From Minisyncoccota bacterium (GTDB lineage Bacteria > Patescibacteriota > Minisyncoccia > Minisyncoccales > UBA5738): a stretch of 6,713 bases of DNA. Each line of letters starts with the position of its first letter. The first letter of the stretch is position 1. The stretch is from positions 1 through 6,713 of the forward strand of contig JALOQL010000058.1 in the NCBI GenBank assembly GCA_025453415.1, in the 5' to 3' direction. The position numbers were made by a program, and so were the translations under genes. Below are positions 4,829-6,713 of this stretch, piece by piece. The notes beneath the pieces are model-generated. The model searched no databases. It saw nothing but the letters and a program-made list of their open reading frames with translations, and had not been told where the DNA came from.

Positions 4829-5500
4829 ATGGCGGACTACGAAATAAAAAATATCGACATTGGTTTGCTCAAGCCCCGATCTGGTCGTGTCCTGGTGCAG
4901 GGAAACGATACCCGCCAGGCAAGCGTTGCCCAGATCGCGGCCACCCTGGGATATGTCTTCCAGAGTCCCAGTCACATGCTCTTCGCCCCCACGGTGCGCG
5001 AGGAACTCGCCTTCGGGCCAAAGAACCTGCGTCACCCCAGGGAGCAGATCGAAAAGGAGGTGCAGGAGGCACTCGATATCGTCAACCTGTCGGATAAAGA
5101 GAAAGACCCCCCTCTGTCGCTGTCCTTTGGTCAGCAGAAACGCGTCTCCATCGCCGCCATCCTCGCCATGCGCTCGCGCATCCTCGTGATGGACGAGCCG
5201 ACTGCCGGTCAGGATTATTTCAACTATATGAACTTCATGGATGCCATCCTGCAGCTCCCCGGTTTTGAAGCCATTTTGTTTATCACCCATGATATTGATC
5301 TCGCTGTCATTTATGCCAACCGGGTGCTGCTGATTGCCGAAGGTCGCCTGGTGGTGGATGGTACCCCTCGCGAGGTGCTGGGCGATGCCCGGCGGCTGGA
5401 AGACTGCCGCCTGGTACCCACCTCGCTCCTGGCGGAGAACTTGAAAGCCTTTTCGCGCACAGGCCGTTTCCTGCGTGCCGAAGCCCTGGCGCACATCTGA
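4829..5500 (+). CDS. Truncated, apparently chimeric ECF transporter ATPase lacking Walker A
   Basis: The 223-codon frame encodes most of an energy-coupling-factor ABC ATPase. Residues 12-25 (GLLKPRSGRVLVQG) are the piece normally just after Walker A. Then come the Q-loop GYVFQSP (Gln45) and VREELAFGPKNL, the signature LSFGQQKR (98-105), Walker B ILVMDEPTAG (Asp122, Glu123) and the switch His154 in FITHD. The C-terminus (LVPTSLLAENLKAF..RTGRFLRAEALAHI) is intact. The A-loop and Walker A (GxxGxGKS/T) are absent, so the product could not bind ATP normally. Residues 1-11 (MADYEIKNIDI) look unrelated and follow a terminator typical of the left half. A junction near 4,855-4,865 that happens to be in frame, most likely from assembly, explains this better than a real short gene. 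The intact form would power the S and T components downstream. Confidence 0.7.
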   Translation: MADYEIKNIDIGLLKPRSGRVLVQGNDTRQASVAQIAATLGYVFQSPSHMLFAPTVREELAFGPKNLRHPREQIEKEVQEALDIVNLSDKEKDPPLSLSFGQQKRVSIAAILAMRSRILVMDEPTAGQDYFNYMNFMDAILQLPGFEAILFITHDIDLAVIYANRVLLIAEGRLVVDGTPREVLGDARRLEDCRLVPTSLLAENLKAFSRTGRFLRAEALAHI

Positions 5501-5512
5501 TCCAATCCATTC

Positions 5513-5518
5513 AAGGAG
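5513..5518 (+). promoter_or_regulatory. Strong Shine-Dalgarno site of the ECF S-component gene
   Basis: AAGGAG lies 8 bases before the ATG at 5527 and decides that start. ATG 5522 only 3 bases after it would encode two codons before a stop. None of the genes left of 4,829 has a comparable site. Confidence 0.85.
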
Positions 5519-5526
5519 AGAATGCC

Positions 5527-6462
5527 ATGAAAAAACTCGTTGGTGTGATCATTGCCCTGGTCGTCATTCTGGCGGTCATCATCCTGTCCGTAGTCATCCT
5601 CGGAAACATGATGGGCATCGAGCGCTTCCAGACCGGGGAGAATCCCCTGCTGCGGTTCGGTTCAGTATTTGTCGGCGGTCTCATTGCCCTGGTTGTCTTC
5701 CTGTTCACCCGGGAGAATAAAGCCTGGGAGATCGGCACCCGGCAGGTCGTCTGGATGGCCATCGGCGCTGCCCTGTATGCCGTCCTGTCCTGGGTTTTCA
5801 ACGGAACTGTCTTCGTCGTGCCCTCCCTCAGCCAGGTCTCTTTGCGCCCGGCCATCTGCATCCCCATGTTCTTCGGCTATGCCTTCGGCCCCGTGGTGGG
5901 ATTCTTCACCGGCGCGGTTGGCAACATGTTCGGTGATGCATTGACGGGCTTCGGTCTCAGCCCGCAGTGGTCCATCGGCAACGGCCTGGTCGGTTTCGTA
6001 GCCGGTCTGCCCATGCTCTTCGCCAACAAGAAGAAGAGCCTGGACCTGGTGCTTATCATAGGCGCTGTGCTGGCGGTCATTGCTGCCGTCATCTATTTCG
6101 TCAACCGTAACCTGCCCAACATGTTGTTCTACGATGTCGCCAATAACATCTTCGGTGACGCCACCATCAGCCTCTTCGCCGGAATTTCCATCATCGTTGG
6201 CCTGGTCCTTGTGGTCATCGTACGCTTCGCCTTTGCCAGGAATATCGACATCGCCGCTGCGGTCACCTGGAGCATGCTCGGTAACATCCTCGGCATTGGC
6301 TTTGCCGCCATTACCGATATATGGATCAACGGCTATAGCCCGGCGGCAGCCATAGTTGGCGAGTTCCTGCCGGCGGCAGGTCCCAACCTCATCTTCGCTG
6401 CCATCCTCGTCCCGCTCCTGGTCGTCGCCTACGCCGCTGTTCAGAAGCAGTCCGGACGTTGA
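5527..6462 (+). CDS. ECF transporter S component (substrate-binding membrane subunit)
   Basis: A 311-residue polytopic membrane protein with about eight hydrophobic stretches, including a first helix at residues 3-25 and another at about 40-60. The region from about 68 on resembles the S-component family: TRQVVWMAIGAALYAVLSWVFNG, then a conserved block at about 104-155 with VSLRPAICIPMFFGYAFGPV, GFFTGAVGNMFGDALTG and WSIGNGLVGFVAG. A later MLGNILGIGFAAITDIWING and a C-terminal helix follow. S components bind vitamins, precursors or metals and deliver them with an ECF T subunit and paired ATPases; no feature here fixes the substrate. At 311 residues it is longer than classic S components of about 170-220, apparently through the two N-terminal helices and an internal extension. 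It starts 26 bp after the ATPase and is followed by the T component, a normal operon order. Confidence 0.85.
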   Translation: MKKLVGVIIALVVILAVIILSVVILGNMMGIERFQTGENPLLRFGSVFVGGLIALVVFLFTRENKAWEIGTRQVVWMAIGAALYAVLSWVFNGTVFVVPSLSQVSLRPAICIPMFFGYAFGPVVGFFTGAVGNMFGDALTGFGLSPQWSIGNGLVGFVAGLPMLFANKKKSLDLVLIIGAVLAVIAAVIYFVNRNLPNMLFYDVANNIFGDATISLFAGISIIVGLVLVVIVRFAFARNIDIAAAVTWSMLGNILGIGFAAITDIWINGYSPAAAIVGEFLPAAGPNLIFAAILVPLLVVAYAAVQKQSGR

Positions 6463-6490
6463 CCTGAACCTGACATAAATAATACTCTTT

Positions 6491-6545
6491 GAGCAGAGTG
6501 GAAAGGGTGGAGCCTTGTCGCTGACATGGCTCCACCACCCTGCTC
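6491..6545 (+). other. Hairpin between the ECF S- and T-component genes
   Basis: GTGGAGCC (6507-6514) pairs perfectly with GGCTCCAC (6528-6535) across a 13-base loop. A second stem GAGCAG (6491-6496) pairs with CTGCTC (6540-6545) outside it, giving an extended imperfect hairpin. No T tract follows, so it is not a classic terminator. It may adjust expression or mRNA stability between the two genes. Confidence 0.45.
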
Positions 6546-6566
6546 TCAACCAGGACAGGAAAAGCC

Positions 6567-6713
6567 TTGCTCGTTACCTGGCGTTACCGTAAACGCAAGT
6601 CTCTCATCCAGTGGTTCGATCCGCGCGCCTGGATCATTTTCTATGGCTGCTACCTGGTCACCACCCTTTTCTTCTGTGATATTCGTTTCCTGCTTCCCAT
6701 GATGGGCATTTCG
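6567..6713 (+). CDS. ECF transporter transmembrane (T) component, N-terminal fragment
   Basis: An open frame of 49 codons continuing past the window end. The best start is TTG at 6567, preceded by AGGA at 6557-6560; an in-frame stop lies at 6522-6524 and no in-frame ATG occurs earlier. The peptide has a basic head (WRYRKRKS), the motif SLIQWFDPRAWIIFYGCYL in which the Asp-Pro-Arg before the first helix is typical of EcfT/CbiQ-like proteins, then a hydrophobic helix and the beginning of a second. In the family the T subunit couples ATPase motion to the S component. Position directly after the S gene supports the call. The fragment is too short for the coupling helices to be seen. Confidence 0.7.
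   Translation, partial: MLVTWRYRKRKSLIQWFDPRAWIIFYGCYLVTTLFFCDIRFLLPMMGIS

Noticed and set aside
4829..5500. A genuine novel Walker A-less ATPase
   Set aside because: Everything from Q-loop to H-loop is intact and the loss coincides with a switch in sequence style, so truncation at a junction is far more likely than a functional nucleotide-independent protein.
5522..5530. ATG CCA TGA mini-frame just ahead of the S-component start
   Set aside because: It is only two codons, too close to the AAGGAG site, and probably chance overlap with the real ATG.
5662..6549. A 295-codon minus-strand frame opposite the ECF S component
   Set aside because: Its Asp/Glu/Gly/His-rich, domain-free sequence is the antisense image of hydrophobic codons; the S component has a ribosome binding site and family motifs.

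Overview
The window looks like two pieces of bacterial DNA from different organisms joined at about position 4,860. Bases 1 to roughly 4,855 resemble a Candidate Phyla Radiation (Patescibacteria, probably Parcubacteria-like) genome. Its genes are compact and start without visible Shine-Dalgarno sites, Leu codon TTG is common, and most intergenic gaps are filled with palindromic AT-rich repeats. The rest resembles a Chloroflexota (Anaerolineae-like) genome: CTG/CTC-rich codon use, a strong AAGGAG ribosome binding site, no such repeats, and an ECF vitamin/metal transporter cassette. The taxonomic calls come from recalled protein similarity and style, not a search.

Left part, minus strand: a four-helix 'phage holin IV' family membrane protein overlaps secG by 37 bp. 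After a repeat-filled gap comes the N-terminal part of a membrane-anchored family 5 (peptide/oligopeptide type) solute-binding protein that runs off the left edge. Left part, plus strand: groES and groEL form the chaperonin operon, with a repeat between them. After groEL come a large self-complementary structure and a strong hairpin terminator, then a two-gene unit (DUF5674 protein plus an uncharacterised 'LAQGKW' protein) joined by an ATGA overlap, and a second terminator.

Right part: an ECF ATPase that has lost its Walker A region and carries about 11 foreign N-terminal residues, an intact ECF substrate-binding S component, and the beginning of an ECF transmembrane T component cut by the window edge. 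In their native genome these would form one A-S-T importer operon.

The most notable non-coding signals are three. Two 137-bp inverted copies of a hairpin repeat flank the holin/secG block and the predicted groES promoter, so that segment could in principle invert. A 127-bp three-way-junction-like structure lies directly after the groEL stop. A palindrome lies downstream of the predicted groES promoter. I saw no complete new defence or mobile system. The apparent ATPase fusion is best explained as a chimeric junction.
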